Assembly (NCBI GenBank): GCA_012518675.1
Contig: JAAYRR010000057.1
Span: forward strand, 1-48,108
From: Bacillota bacterium
Lineage (GTDB): Bacteria; Bacillota; Dethiobacteria; DTU022; UBA8154
DNA length: 48,108 nt
Direction: 5' to 3'
Shown here: positions 28,825-38,107 of the stretch, one piece after another
Numbering within the stretch: position 1 is the stretch's first letter
Layout of the letters: each line of letters begins with the position of its first letter
The notes under the pieces: generated by a model
Seen by the model: the letters and a program-made list of their open reading frames with translations, nothing else
Told to the model about the DNA's origin: nothing
The model's database searches: none
Translations under genes and position numbers: made by a program

Positions 28825-29991
28825 TTATCTAATTCTGTTGAAAATTCCTTCTTCAACCTTCAGAATCAGAACATCCTTCAGGGTGTCCCCTTCTTCGTCT
28901 ATGCTTGTGTTGCCTGTAATGCCCGGGAAGTCCTTTGTTTCAGCCAGGCCCTCGCGAATCTGTTCCGCTGAGGTCCCTTTGGACTTCATAGCGGCAATAA
29001 CGATGCGGGCAGCATCATAAGCCTGCGCTGCAAACATATCTGGTTCTTCATTGAATAGCTCCCGATATTTATTCACAAAATTTTGCACGACGGCTGATTC
29101 ATCCCCGGAATGGAAACCGGCAGTAAAGATGGCCCCTTCAACTGCCTCCCCACCAATTTCCATCAGTACCGGGGAATAAAAACCGTCTGCCCCTAAAAAT
29201 TGAACTTCCAGATCTTGTTCCAGGGCCTGCTGGGCAATTTTAGCCGCCTCTGTATAGTAACCAGCGATAAAAATAGCCTCCGGACCTTTGGTCTGAATAC
29301 TGGTCAGCTGCGGCTTAAAGTTTTCATCATTATCCATAAAAGCCTCAACGGCCACCACTTCAGCCAGTTCTTTGGCAGTTTCTTCAAAAGCGTTCTTCAA
29401 AGCTACGCCATAATCATTGTTGGTATAAAGAATGGCAAACTTTTCAAAACCCAGTTCGGTAACAGCATATTCTGCCAACTGTGAAGCCTGCACTTCATCA
29501 GAGAGGCAGTTCCGGAAAAGGTAGGGGTTGCCAAGCGTTAACCCGGTCGCAGTTGAGGACGGTGAAATGGCCGGAATTTGACCCCCCATGGCAATGGGCC
29601 CGCCCGCTTCGGTTTCGGAACTTAAAACCCCGCCAATAATCACATTTACCTTGTTTTGTTCAATAAGCTTGGAAAAGGCGTTAGCGGCTTTGGACCAGTC
29701 GCCTTCGGTATCTTCAGCGTTAAGTTCCAAAACAACACCGGGAATATCTTCATTTTCATTGGCTTCATCAATGGCAATTTGCACACCGTTGCGCACGCTG
29801 GTGCCATAGGTGGCTGCACCCCCTGTTAGAGGCCCCACCATGCCCACTTTAACCACTTCGGCCCCGGCGGAAGGCCCTTCCCCTTCCCCTTCCCCTTCCG
29901 GGGCATTTGCCGGCTGGCCGCAACCTGTTGCCAAAACCAGGACCATACAAAAAATCAACAGTGTGGCCCAAAAAACGTTTTTTCTAGTCAT
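28825..29991 (-). CDS. livK: Branched-chain amino acid ABC transporter substrate-binding lipoprotein
   Basis: Lipobox LATGC; VKVGMVGPLTGGAATYGTSVRNGVQIAIDEAN; periplasmic-binding fold type I pattern. Confidence 0.92.
   Translation of the reverse strand: MTRKNVFWATLLIFCMVLVLATGCGQPANAPEGEGEGEGPSAGAEVVKVGMVGPLTGGAATYGTSVRNGVQIAIDEANENEDIPGVVLELNAEDTEGDWSKAANAFSKLIEQNKVNVIIGGVLSSETEAGGPIAMGGQIPAISPSSTATGLTLGNPYLFRNCLSDEVQASQLAEYAVTELGFEKFAILYTNNDYGVALKNAFEETAKELAEVVAVEAFMDNDENFKPQLTSIQTKGPEAIFIAGYYTEAAKIAQQALEQDLEVQFLGADGFYSPVLMEIGGEAVEGAIFTAGFHSGDESAVVQNFVNKYRELFNEEPDMFAAQAYDAARIVIAAMKSKGTSAEQIREGLAETKDFPGITGNTSIDEEGDTLKDVLILKVEEGIFNRIR
29875..29898 (-). repeat. Perfect 4x hexanucleotide repeat (GAAGGG) inside the livK CDS
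   Basis: Plus strand CCCTTC x4; encodes (EG)4 just after the lipidated cysteine. Confidence 0.92.
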
Positions 29992-30237
29992 TTTTTTTAA
30001 CCCCCTTTTTAGTCAAAAAAAAACGAAAATTTATTTACTTTGCTATTCATCCCTCCCCCAACAACAAGGTACTACCTAAAAATATTTATTCCACAAAACA
30101 ATCAAAAAACCTGCTTGTTAATCAAGAAATTTAAAGCAAACAATAGAACAGACCCCGAAAAACCCCTCCCCAAAACATTGCAGCCACGGTGAAAGGATGC
30201 CGCCTGAAACAGGCAACACCGGAGATAGAAAGATGAT

Positions 30238-30266
30238 AAAATATGCAAACAGGTTGAGGGGGTCAA
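30238..30266 (-). promoter_or_regulatory. Putative sigma-A promoter of the liv operon
   Basis: Minus strand TTGACC-17 nt-TATTTT, ~240 nt upstream of the livK start. Confidence 0.5.
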
Positions 30267-30420
30267 ATCCTTAAAAAAAATGCAGAATTTTGCAAGGCAA
30301 AAATTGGGGGCGGCAACAGCGGCAAAAGCTGTGCCGGGCGTGGGATTGTGGCTTAAACAAAAAAGGGTTTATAAGCACCGGTCAAGATTGATGCGGCATT
30401 ATAGGGTGCAGGGGGGTGCT

Positions 30421-31314
30421 TTATACAGCTGGTGAAGACCTAAGCTGCTGGCGATCTTTTAAAACAGAAGCAAAAAGATCCCCTTTTTGTTGCAGCCGGG
30501 ACAGGATGTTTTTCAGATGAAAGGTGGCAGGCAAAAAATTGGCAACTGCCACTTCAGACCATTCCAGGGGGGCAGAAACCGGCGCCCCGGGAAGCGGTCG
30601 GGGGGAATAAGGGGCAACTAAGGTTTTTCCACGGGCATTTTGCAAATAATCTAGGTAAATTTTTTTACCCCGTCTGGAAAGTGACCTTTCCAGGGTGGTT
30701 ATTGAAGGCAGTAACTGAAACACCTCTTCAAATATAGTGGCACAAAAGTCACGTACATGTTGGTAACTGTAAACAGGCTGCAGGGGAAGGTAAACCTGAA
30801 TGCCCCGGGAGCCGGATGTTTTCGGATAGCAACGCAGCCCTTTGGTTAGCAGCAGATCTTTTAAGGTTCGGGCCACATGACAAATTTGGGGAAATTCTAC
30901 CCCTTTTGCGGGATCCAGATCAAAAACGGCAAAGTCAGGGTTTTCAGGGGTGTTCATTGTTGAAAGCCAGGGGTGAATTTCCAGGCAGCCCTGATTGCCC
31001 AACCAAGCCAGGGTCTCAGGTCCGGTAGCAGCGATGTAATTTGTTGTTTTTCCTTGGTGACTGAAAGGTACGGTTTTAATCCAATCCGGCGCTCCCTGGG
31101 GACAATTTTTCTGGTAAAAACCCTCACCGTTAATCCCCTGGGGAAAACGCTGGAAAACTAAGCAACGGTTTTCAAGGTGGGGCAACATGTACGGGGCCAC
31201 TTCCAGGTAATATTGGATCAGACTGTGCTTGGTTATACCTTCACCGGGCCACAGTTCTTTTTCCAAACTGGTGAGCTGCACATTTTTACTGTTAATATCC
31301 AAAGAAATAGGCAT
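30421..31314 (-). CDS. LigD-type NHEJ primase/polymerase domain protein
   Basis: ELWPGEGITKHSLIQYYLEVAPYMLPHL, VFDLDPAKGVEFPQI, KTSGSRGIQVYLPL are typical of the LigD polymerase domain. Confidence 0.93.
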   Translation of the reverse strand: MPISLDINSKNVQLTSLEKELWPGEGITKHSLIQYYLEVAPYMLPHLENRCLVFQRFPQGINGEGFYQKNCPQGAPDWIKTVPFSHQGKTTNYIAATGPETLAWLGNQGCLEIHPWLSTMNTPENPDFAVFDLDPAKGVEFPQICHVARTLKDLLLTKGLRCYPKTSGSRGIQVYLPLQPVYSYQHVRDFCATIFEEVFQLLPSITTLERSLSRRGKKIYLDYLQNARGKTLVAPYSPRPLPGAPVSAPLEWSEVAVANFLPATFHLKNILSRLQQKGDLFASVLKDRQQLRSSPAV

Positions 31315-31349
31315 GCAAAAAACCTCCCTGCATAACAAGCAGTCTGCTG

Positions 31350-32312
31350 TTAATTATAAAACCGTGGGGAAAGGGATTTAACCGCCAGGCGGGGGGCGCG
31401 CAACTTAAGGGAGGGCGTCCATTCACTGAAGGTTACATGAACCTTTTTACCGGGCTGAACAAAAAGAACGCCCCTTCCGGAAACAGGAACATAATTTTCA
31501 AACGGGGATTCCGGGCAACTGTTTTCAAAGGCCCATTCATGCCAGGCAGCCCAGTCTTTTTCGTTCAGACCGCTGCTTACATTGCCGATGTACCGTAATT
31601 TGCCCCCGTTAACCCCGTCTGCCTTTGGCCCCTGCAGTTGTTTTCCTTCCAAACCCAACAGCAGGGAAACCGGTTTTCGGTTGCGTAGGGCCACCCCCCC
31701 TACATGGGCCAACAGGGCCTGCTGAATTTTAACTTTAAACCAGTAACTGGAACGCCGTGGCCCGGGTATGTAAGGGCTGCCTTTTTTTTTGGCAACAACC
31801 CCCTCCATCCCTTTTTCACGCATTTTCTGCAAAAGTGTTTTTCCCTCCCGGTAGTTGGCTGTAAGTTGCAGGCAGTCACTGGTCAGGATCTGTTTAAAAA
31901 TAATTTCCTGCCGGGCTTCCCAGGGCTGTTCCAACAGCCAGACGCCGTCATAATAAAGCAGATCAAAAACCATATAATAAACCGGGACCGAACGGGCTAA
32001 CCTGGCTGCTGTAGCCGGGCTGGCCTGTTCCCTTTGCATAACTGTATAAAAATCAGGGCGGCTTTTATGGAAGGCGATAATTTCCCCATCCAGAATCACG
32101 TTTTTACTTTGCACTAATTCCGGCAGTACAGCCAGTTCCGGATAAAGCAGGCTCTTATCTTTTAAACTCCGGCCTTGCAGACGCATTTTTTCACCGGAAA
32201 TAAAAGTTAACAGCCGTATCCCGTCCCATTTAATTTGGTAGAAATAATCCGGGTCTTTAACCAGGGTTTTTTTAGAATGCGGTTCCATCGGGACTATTTT
32301 TTGTGCAAACAT
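31350..32312 (-). CDS. ATP-dependent DNA ligase (LigD-type ligase domain)
   Basis: YQIKWDGIRLL (KxDG adenylation motif), LDGEIIAF, GMEGVVAKKKGSPY; between ku and pol genes. Confidence 0.93.
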   Translation of the reverse strand: MFAQKIVPMEPHSKKTLVKDPDYFYQIKWDGIRLLTFISGEKMRLQGRSLKDKSLLYPELAVLPELVQSKNVILDGEIIAFHKSRPDFYTVMQREQASPATAARLARSVPVYYMVFDLLYYDGVWLLEQPWEARQEIIFKQILTSDCLQLTANYREGKTLLQKMREKGMEGVVAKKKGSPYIPGPRRSSYWFKVKIQQALLAHVGGVALRNRKPVSLLLGLEGKQLQGPKADGVNGGKLRYIGNVSSGLNEKDWAAWHEWAFENSCPESPFENYVPVSGRGVLFVQPGKKVHVTFSEWTPSLKLRAPRLAVKSLSPRFYN

Positions 32313-32375
32313 AAAAAGCGCCCCTTTTCTAAAAACGTACCTCTATTGCAATAGCACTGCCGGCCGGGCCACACC

Positions 32376-33218
32376 CTACTTTTTGGCAGTTACAGGTTCT
32401 TTTTTACGTGCACAGGATGGGGACACCCCGTTCTTTTCTGCAGCCGTATTTTTCTTCCCTGCCTGTGCTTTTTCCACACTGGCCTGTAATGCTGCCAGCA
32501 AATCAACCACCTTTTCCCTTTCCGGTGCAGGGGCCACCGCAACCTCCTTGCCCTCCACCCGGGCGGCGATCAGCTCCAGCAGGGCCTCCCGGTGCCGATC
32601 CTGGTATTTGTCCGCCGTAAAGGGCACAACCATGCTCGCAATCAATTCTTTAGCCATCTGCAGTTCCTTTTCTCGCACTTCAACACCCTGCGGCAGATCT
32701 GGCAACCCTTGCCAGGGGCGGACTTCATCCGGGAAAAACATGGTAGAAAGTGAAAGAACCTTTCCATAAGTCCTGACCACCGCTAAGGATTCCTTTGTAC
32801 GCAGGGTTAACGTGGCCACCGCAATTTTTCCTGTTTCCTGCATGGCACGCTGTAACAGGGCATAAGATCTGGCGCTGGGGCCGTCGGGAACCAGGTAATA
32901 CCCTTTTTGAAAATACAGGGGATCGATCTCCTCCATGTTTACAAAATCGCTGATTTCAATCAGACCGTCCTTCTTGCCGGCAGCCGCCTTTGTTTCTTCT
33001 TCGCTTAAAACAACAAAATTGTTTTTTGAATATTCATAGCCGCGGGCAATTTCTTCCCAGGGCACTTCCCGCTCACAGGTTGGGCAGGTTTTGCGATACT
33101 CCAAGGGTGTATGACAGGGAGCATGCAGGTAACGAAATTTCAACTCCTTGCTTGCTGTCGCCGCAAAAAGGCGCACCGGTATGTTGACCAGCCCAAAACC
33201 TAACGAACCTTTCCACAT
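32376..33218 (-). CDS. ku: Ku protein (non-homologous end joining)
   Basis: MWKGSLGFGLVNIPVRLFAATASKELKFRYLH, EYSKNNFVVLSEEE; start trimmed from 33260. Confidence 0.94.
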   Translation of the reverse strand: MWKGSLGFGLVNIPVRLFAATASKELKFRYLHAPCHTPLEYRKTCPTCEREVPWEEIARGYEYSKNNFVVLSEEETKAAAGKKDGLIEISDFVNMEEIDPLYFQKGYYLVPDGPSARSYALLQRAMQETGKIAVATLTLRTKESLAVVRTYGKVLSLSTMFFPDEVRPWQGLPDLPQGVEVREKELQMAKELIASMVVPFTADKYQDRHREALLELIAARVEGKEVAVAPAPEREKVVDLLAALQASVEKAQAGKKNTAAEKNGVSPSCARKKEPVTAKK

Positions 33219-33232
33219 CGCGCGCAAAATAA

Positions 33233-33272
33233 ATTCCCCCCCTGTCTTTATTATTACCAACAGAGGGGGAAT
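33233..33272 (-). other. 13-bp hairpin directly upstream of ku
   Basis: Minus ATTCCCCCTCTGT / ACAGGGGGGGAAT with a 14-nt loop; all 13 positions pair (one G-U). Confidence 0.8.
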
Positions 33273-33290
33273 ATAGACGAAATCAAAAAC

Positions 33291-33635
33291 TTATAAACTC
33301 GGGTCAATAATACCTTTTAATTCCTCTTTATTGCGGAAACCGATTAGGGTTTGGATGGGTTCCCCGTTTTTAAACAAAATCATGGTGGGAATGCTCATAA
33401 TACTATAGCGGGAAGCAGTATCCGGATTTTCATCAACATTTACCTTTAAAATTTTGACCTTACCCTGATAATCAGCCGCCAGTTCCTCCAAAACAGGGGC
33501 AACCATCTTACAGGGGCCGCACCAGGAAGCCCAAAAATCCACAAGTACCGGTTCATGGGAACCTGCTATTTCTTTCTGAAACTGTTGATCGTTAACATCC
33601 AAAGGTTTGGTATTCACTGCATGCGTGCCGTGCAA
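33291..33635 (-). CDS. trxA: Thioredoxin
   Basis: VLVDFWASWCGPCKMVAPVLEELA; ~114 aa. Confidence 0.94.
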   Translation of the reverse strand: MHGTHAVNTKPLDVNDQQFQKEIAGSHEPVLVDFWASWCGPCKMVAPVLEELAADYQGKVKILKVNVDENPDTASRYSIMSIPTMILFKNGEPIQTLIGFRNKEELKGIIDPSL

Positions 33636-33704
33636 CCCCCGGTCTTTGCCGGCAGGAAAACAACGGCACTTTTCCTCCTTTCACATGGTATCCACACCCC
33701 CCGG

Positions 33705-33723
33705 GACAACCGGGGAGGTTGTC
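33705..33723. other. Perfect 7-bp inverted repeat upstream of trxA
   Basis: GACAACC-GGGGA-GGTTGTC. Confidence 0.6.
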
Positions 33724-33824
33724 TTGTCAGCCATCCCCAATTTTTACCTGGAATACAATTATAGCAGGATTTTAGACAACTGACCACCCTTTGTTACAAA
33801 TTTTGCATTCAACCAAATTTGCAT

Positions 33825-34766
33825 TCAACTCAGGTACCGTACAGCCATAGTAGCTGCAATAGCCCCGTCAGCAGCGGCTGTAATCACCTGGCGTAAAAAT
33901 TTACGGCGCACATCCCCTGCTGCAAAGATTCCCGGCAGCGATGTTTCCATTTCTGCGCTGGTTATAATATAGCCCTGTCCATCTGTTTCTACTCCCTTTA
34001 TAAAGGTGGTATTGGGCATCCTGCCTATATATAAAAAGGCGCCATCCACAGGTAAAACCGCCGTTTGAGCATCCTTGACATTTTCAACGGCTATTGCCTC
34101 CAACTGCTGTTCCCCGTTAAAACCCTTCACCACCGTGTCCCACAGAATTTTAATCCGGGGCTGTTTAAAGACCTGTTCCTGCAAATAGGGAACTGCCCTG
34201 AATTCATCCCGGCGGTGAATAAGCACAATTTCTTCTGCAAACCGTGTCAGAAAAAGGGCCTCCTGCAAAGCTGCGTCCCCGCCCCCGATTACCGCCACTT
34301 TTTTCCCCCGGAAAAAGAAACCGTCGCAGGTTGCACAAAAGGAAATACCTTTGCCCCGCAGCTTTTCCTCACCCGGAACACCTAAAACCCCCGGGATAGT
34401 ACCTGTAGCCACAATTACCGTCCGGCCATAAAACAAACCCTGGGTAGTCAAAACTTTTTGAAGATCCCCCGCCGGGGATACCTCCTTGATCCCAGCAGAC
34501 CTGATTTCCGCCCCAAAGCGCCGGGCCTGTTGTTCCAGTAATTGTCCAAATTCTGCACCGCCTACCCCCTCCGGGAAACCAGGATAGTTGTCCAACCGGT
34601 CTGTAGAAGCTATTTCACCGCCGGCCTGCATCTGTTCAAAAACCAAAACACTTAAATTGGCACGGCAACCGTATATTGCCGCCGTCAAACCCGCAGGGCC
34701 TGCTCCCAATATTAAAAGATCGTAAATTTTTTCTGTATCCGCTATAGTATTTTTTGCATCCGCCAA
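33825..34766 (-). CDS. trxB: Thioredoxin-disulfide reductase
   Basis: GAGPAGLTAAIYGCRA, CATCDGFFF active site, GDVRRKFLRQVITAAADGAIAA. Confidence 0.94.
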   Translation of the reverse strand: MADAKNTIADTEKIYDLLILGAGPAGLTAAIYGCRANLSVLVFEQMQAGGEIASTDRLDNYPGFPEGVGGAEFGQLLEQQARRFGAEIRSAGIKEVSPAGDLQKVLTTQGLFYGRTVIVATGTIPGVLGVPGEEKLRGKGISFCATCDGFFFRGKKVAVIGGGDAALQEALFLTRFAEEIVLIHRRDEFRAVPYLQEQVFKQPRIKILWDTVVKGFNGEQQLEAIAVENVKDAQTAVLPVDGAFLYIGRMPNTTFIKGVETDGQGYIITSAEMETSLPGIFAAGDVRRKFLRQVITAAADGAIAATMAVRYLS

Positions 34767-34835
34767 CCCTTACCTGCCCCTTTCAGCAACCGTTTTTTCA
34801 ATTATACCCGACATTTTCCAACATGCAACCCCTTA

Positions 34836-35066
34836 TCAGGATAATTCTACCAAAGTATAGGCTACAAAACAGGTGATACCGGTAACAAGTCTCCCTTTTC
34901 CTGCTTTTAAAAACGGTTTAATTTGATCCTGCCCCCTTAAGGCTTTACCCCCGGCAACAGCTGCCGCAAAGGCAGCAGAAGCAGCAACAACAGTAACCGG
35001 CGGCACAAAGGGGTTGGCCGGCAAACCTGTATAAGAAAACAGGGCGGGATTATTATAGGAGATCAT
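34836..35066 (-). CDS. Small hypothetical protein, possibly membrane associated
   Basis: 76 aa with Ala-rich hydrophobic segment; weak RBS; no recognised family. Confidence 0.35.
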   Translation of the reverse strand: MISYNNPALFSYTGLPANPFVPPVTVVAASAAFAAAVAGGKALRGQDQIKPFLKAGKGRLVTGITCFVAYTLVELS

Positions 35067-35176
35067 ACACCCATTTTACCGGGAAAACCAACCCCAGTTT
35101 GCCTCTGCTACTACACATATAATCCCCTTTTAAGGATAGAATAAAGATGAAATTTTGACGGGAGGAAGAAATAGTT

Positions 35177-35866
35177 ATGCTTTTAATTGCTGTCCGGGCA
35201 ATAATTCTTTACGCTCTCCTGGTAGTTGTCATGCGCTTGATGGGAAAGCGTCAAATCGGCCAGTTGCAACCCTTTGAACTGGTAGTTACCATTGTCATTG
35301 CCGAATTGGCTGTCATTCCCATGGGCGATGCCGGGATCCCTTTAATGAACGGTATTATCGGCATCCTGGTCCTGCTGGCTGCCGAGGTATTCCTTTCCTT
35401 GGTTGTTTTGCACAGTGAAAGGGCCCGGGCTGTTATTTGTGGAACCCCGATACTGGTAATTGAAAACGGACGGCCTATTCCTGAAAATTTACGGAAATTG
35501 CGTCTGAACATTAACGACTTGTTAGAACAACTGCGGAACAAGGAATATCCCAATATGTCGGATATTGCCTACGCCCTTCTGGAAAACAACGGCACCCTGA
35601 ATGTAATTCCAAAAGTTGACGCCCGCCCCCCCACAGTAAAAGATTTGGCCCTGGCCAACATGAAAGACCCCGCTCTGCCCATCACGTTAATTATGGATGG
35701 CAAGCTAAACCAACAGAATATGAAACTGGCCGGCGTTACGGAGGAGGATCTTTTCGCTCAGGCCCGGGCCCAAAAAATTGAAAATCCGGCAGATATTTTC
35801 TTTGCGCAATATAACACAGAAGGGCAAATTGATATCTATTCCAAAAGAAAGGATGAATTCCAATGA
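35177..35866 (+). CDS. DUF421 domain (YetF/YrbG-like) membrane protein
   Basis: YALLVVVMRLMGKRQIGQLQPFELVVTIVIAELAVIPM is the DUF421 signature; GGGAGGAAG RBS. Confidence 0.9.
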   Translation: MLLIAVRAIILYALLVVVMRLMGKRQIGQLQPFELVVTIVIAELAVIPMGDAGIPLMNGIIGILVLLAAEVFLSLVVLHSERARAVICGTPILVIENGRPIPENLRKLRLNINDLLEQLRNKEYPNMSDIAYALLENNGTLNVIPKVDARPPTVKDLALANMKDPALPITLIMDGKLNQQNMKLAGVTEEDLFAQARAQKIENPADIFFAQYNTEGQIDIYSKRKDEFQ

Positions 35867-36255
35867 CACGCAAATGGGGAGGCTGGCTGTTGGTAGTGGG
35901 TGTTATCCTAATCATTATAATTTCCGGGGTGTTAACCCAGCGTTATCTTGATCGGACTTCCCTTCAATTAATTAACCAGTTGGAAACAGTAGGCCGGGCC
36001 GTGGACGAGGAAAACTGGGGCAAAAGCCACGCGTCCTTTGTCATTTTTAAAAAAAATTGGGATAACACCAGCAAGAAATGGGCCCTGTTTACAGACCACC
36101 TGGAACTGGACAATTTAGAAATGAAACTGGCCCGGCTCAAGGAAAACCTGCACAGCAGGGACAAAAACAGCGCCCGGGGGGATTTTGGAGAGGCACTGAT
36201 GCTTTTAAAACATATCCCCGATCGCGGGCGGCTTACCTGGAGCAACGTTTTTTAA
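35863..36255 (+). CDS. DUF4363-like protein
   Basis: N-terminal TM segment then helical W/K-rich region; stop/start overlap with the DUF421 gene (common pairing). Confidence 0.7.
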   Translation: MTRKWGGWLLVVGVILIIIISGVLTQRYLDRTSLQLINQLETVGRAVDEENWGKSHASFVIFKKNWDNTSKKWALFTDHLELDNLEMKLARLKENLHSRDKNSARGDFGEALMLLKHIPDRGRLTWSNVF

Positions 36256-36307
36256 GCGCTGCATGTTTTCCCTAAGATTTTCTGTTTTCACTGTACTGCA
36301 TGGTTTG

Positions 36308-36333
36308 CAGTGCCGCCAACATGCACTGTTTTT
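36308..36333 (+). terminator. Putative terminator after the DUF421-DUF4363 pair
   Basis: CAGTGC-CGCCAACAT-GCACTG followed by TTTTT. Confidence 0.55.
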
Positions 36334-36478
36334 ATATTATTGTAAGCAAGGGTTATCCTCCCCGTTGCAGCATTTTTAACAGCGTATAGCAGCACCTATA
36401 CCTTGGCAGCACTGCATACGATGATCATTCCCACCCGGCAATTTAATCTTGGTATTTTACTTTTTAACCGGTGCGGTG

Positions 36479-36507
36479 TTGGTTTCTGTTTTTTGTTATG
36501 GTATAAT
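36479..36507 (+). promoter_or_regulatory. Putative sigma-A promoter for the NifU-like gene
   Basis: TTGGTT-17 nt-TATAAT (preceded by TATGG). Confidence 0.6.
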
Positions 36508-36543
36508 GAAGGTCAGAAAATTTTAAAGGAGGGTGCCCGCTCC

Positions 36544-36765
36544 ATGAAGGAACAAGTCGAAGCAAGTTTGGAAAAAATCCGCCCCGCCCTGCAGGCTGAT
36601 GGAGGAGATGTTGTCTTGATCGACGTTGAAGATGATGGAACTGTAAAGGTTAAACTTACCGGGGCCTGTGGGGGTTGCCCCATGGCCACTGTAACCCTGA
36701 AACATGGCATTGAACGTTTACTGAAAAAAGATATCCCTGGGGTTAAAGAAGTTCTGTCGGTATAA
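36544..36765 (+). CDS. NifU C-terminal-domain family Fe-S scaffold protein
   Basis: MKEQVEASLEKIRPALQADGGDVVLIDVEDDGTVKVKLTGACGGCPMATVTLKHGIE; start trimmed to the ATG after AAAGGAGGG. Confidence 0.93.
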   Translation: MKEQVEASLEKIRPALQADGGDVVLIDVEDDGTVKVKLTGACGGCPMATVTLKHGIERLLKKDIPGVKEVLSV

Positions 36766-36909
36766 TTTTAAGGTTTTGTTTAAAACAGGGGAAGGCCGGG
36801 GCAACCGCAAATATTTTTCCCCGATAAAACATAAAATATTTTTGGATTCTTTTTGTTTTGGAAAAAGCCGGCTAAAAATGCCGGCTTCTGACTTATCAGA
36901 GGGGAGGAA

Positions 36910-38088
36910 TTGCTGTTGGAAAGCTTACTCCTGATACGCTATGGGGAAATTGCACTTAAAGGTAAAAACAGACCTTTTTTTGAAAAAAAACTCTTTAAAA
37001 ATATTGAAGCCGCGCTGCAAAACTTAAAACAGCCCTTTCAGGTTGAGTTTCACCGGGGACGCTACTATGTAACCACCACCGAAGAAAATTTATTCCCCGC
37101 CCTGCGCCGGTTGCAAAAAGTATGCGGTATCGTTTCCATCAGCCCCGTATCCCAGGCCGATCTAGACCTTGATAAGATCTGCCGGCAGGCTGCACGGCTT
37201 CTCGCAGCTTCCTACCAGCCGGGGATGACCTTTAAAGTCAATACCCGTCGGGCCAACAAAAAGTTTCCGTATCCTTCCCCGGAAATCAACAGGCTTGTAG
37301 GTGCCTACCTTTTAAAAGAAAACCCCGGGCTAAAGGTTGATGTTCACAACCCCAAAACCCTCGTAAACATTGAAATACGGGAAAAAAAGACCTACCTTTA
37401 TTCCCAGGTTTTTCAGGGGCCGGGAGGGCTGCCTGTAGGTGTAACGGGGAAAGGCCTGCTTTTGCTTTCTGGGGGCATTGACAGCCCTGTGGCCGGCTGG
37501 ATGGCCCTAAAAAGAGGGGTAAAAATTGAGGCCCTCCATTTTCACAGCCCCCCTTTTACGGGTGAAGGTGCGATCAACAAAGTCCTGGATCTCTGCCAAC
37601 AGTTGGCTGCTTATGGCCAAAAAATCACCTTGCATCTGGCACCCTTTACGGAAATTCAACAAGAAATTATGTCCCGCTGCCCACGCCCCCTGCTCATCAC
37701 CCTAATGCGCAGGGTCATGTTTCGCATTGCAGACCGTCTGGCACAAAAAAGAAAAATAACTGTTCTTTTTACCGGGGAGAGCCTGGGGCAGGTTTCCAGC
37801 CAAACCCTGGAAAACTTAGTAGCCATCAATGAAGTGACTGCTTTACCTGTTTTGCGACCTTTAATCGGTTTTGATAAAGAAGAAATCGTCGAAATTTCCC
37901 GGGAAATAAATACCTACCCCATTTCCATCCGCCCTTTTGAGGATTGCTGCACCCTTTTTATCCCCCGGCATCCTGCTACCAGGCCCACCTTAGATCAATT
38001 AGCCCGGGCTGAGAAAAAAATTGCCCTGGAGGAGTTAATTACACGTTGCTTGGAAAATATAGAAAGCAGGACCATATTGTCCGAATAA
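36910..38088 (+). CDS. thiI: tRNA 4-thiouridine synthase ThiI (TTG start, possibly at 36916)
   Basis: LLIRYGEIALKGKNRPFFEKKL, LLLSGGIDSPVAGWMALKRGV (PP-loop), GESLGQVSSQT. Confidence 0.95.
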   Translation: MLLESLLLIRYGEIALKGKNRPFFEKKLFKNIEAALQNLKQPFQVEFHRGRYYVTTTEENLFPALRRLQKVCGIVSISPVSQADLDLDKICRQAARLLAASYQPGMTFKVNTRRANKKFPYPSPEINRLVGAYLLKENPGLKVDVHNPKTLVNIEIREKKTYLYSQVFQGPGGLPVGVTGKGLLLLSGGIDSPVAGWMALKRGVKIEALHFHSPPFTGEGAINKVLDLCQQLAAYGQKITLHLAPFTEIQQEIMSRCPRPLLITLMRRVMFRIADRLAQKRKITVLFTGESLGQVSSQTLENLVAINEVTALPVLRPLIGFDKEEIVEISREINTYPISIRPFEDCCTLFIPRHPATRPTLDQLARAEKKIALEELITRCLENIESRTILSE

Positions 38089-38107
38089 AACATAAGGTGT
38101 GAAACCG

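Noticed and set aside
30181-30240. liv leader as a cobalamin, ZTP or c-di-GMP riboswitch
   Set aside because: Only superficial similarity (for example CCGCCTG); required conserved cores not present by eye.
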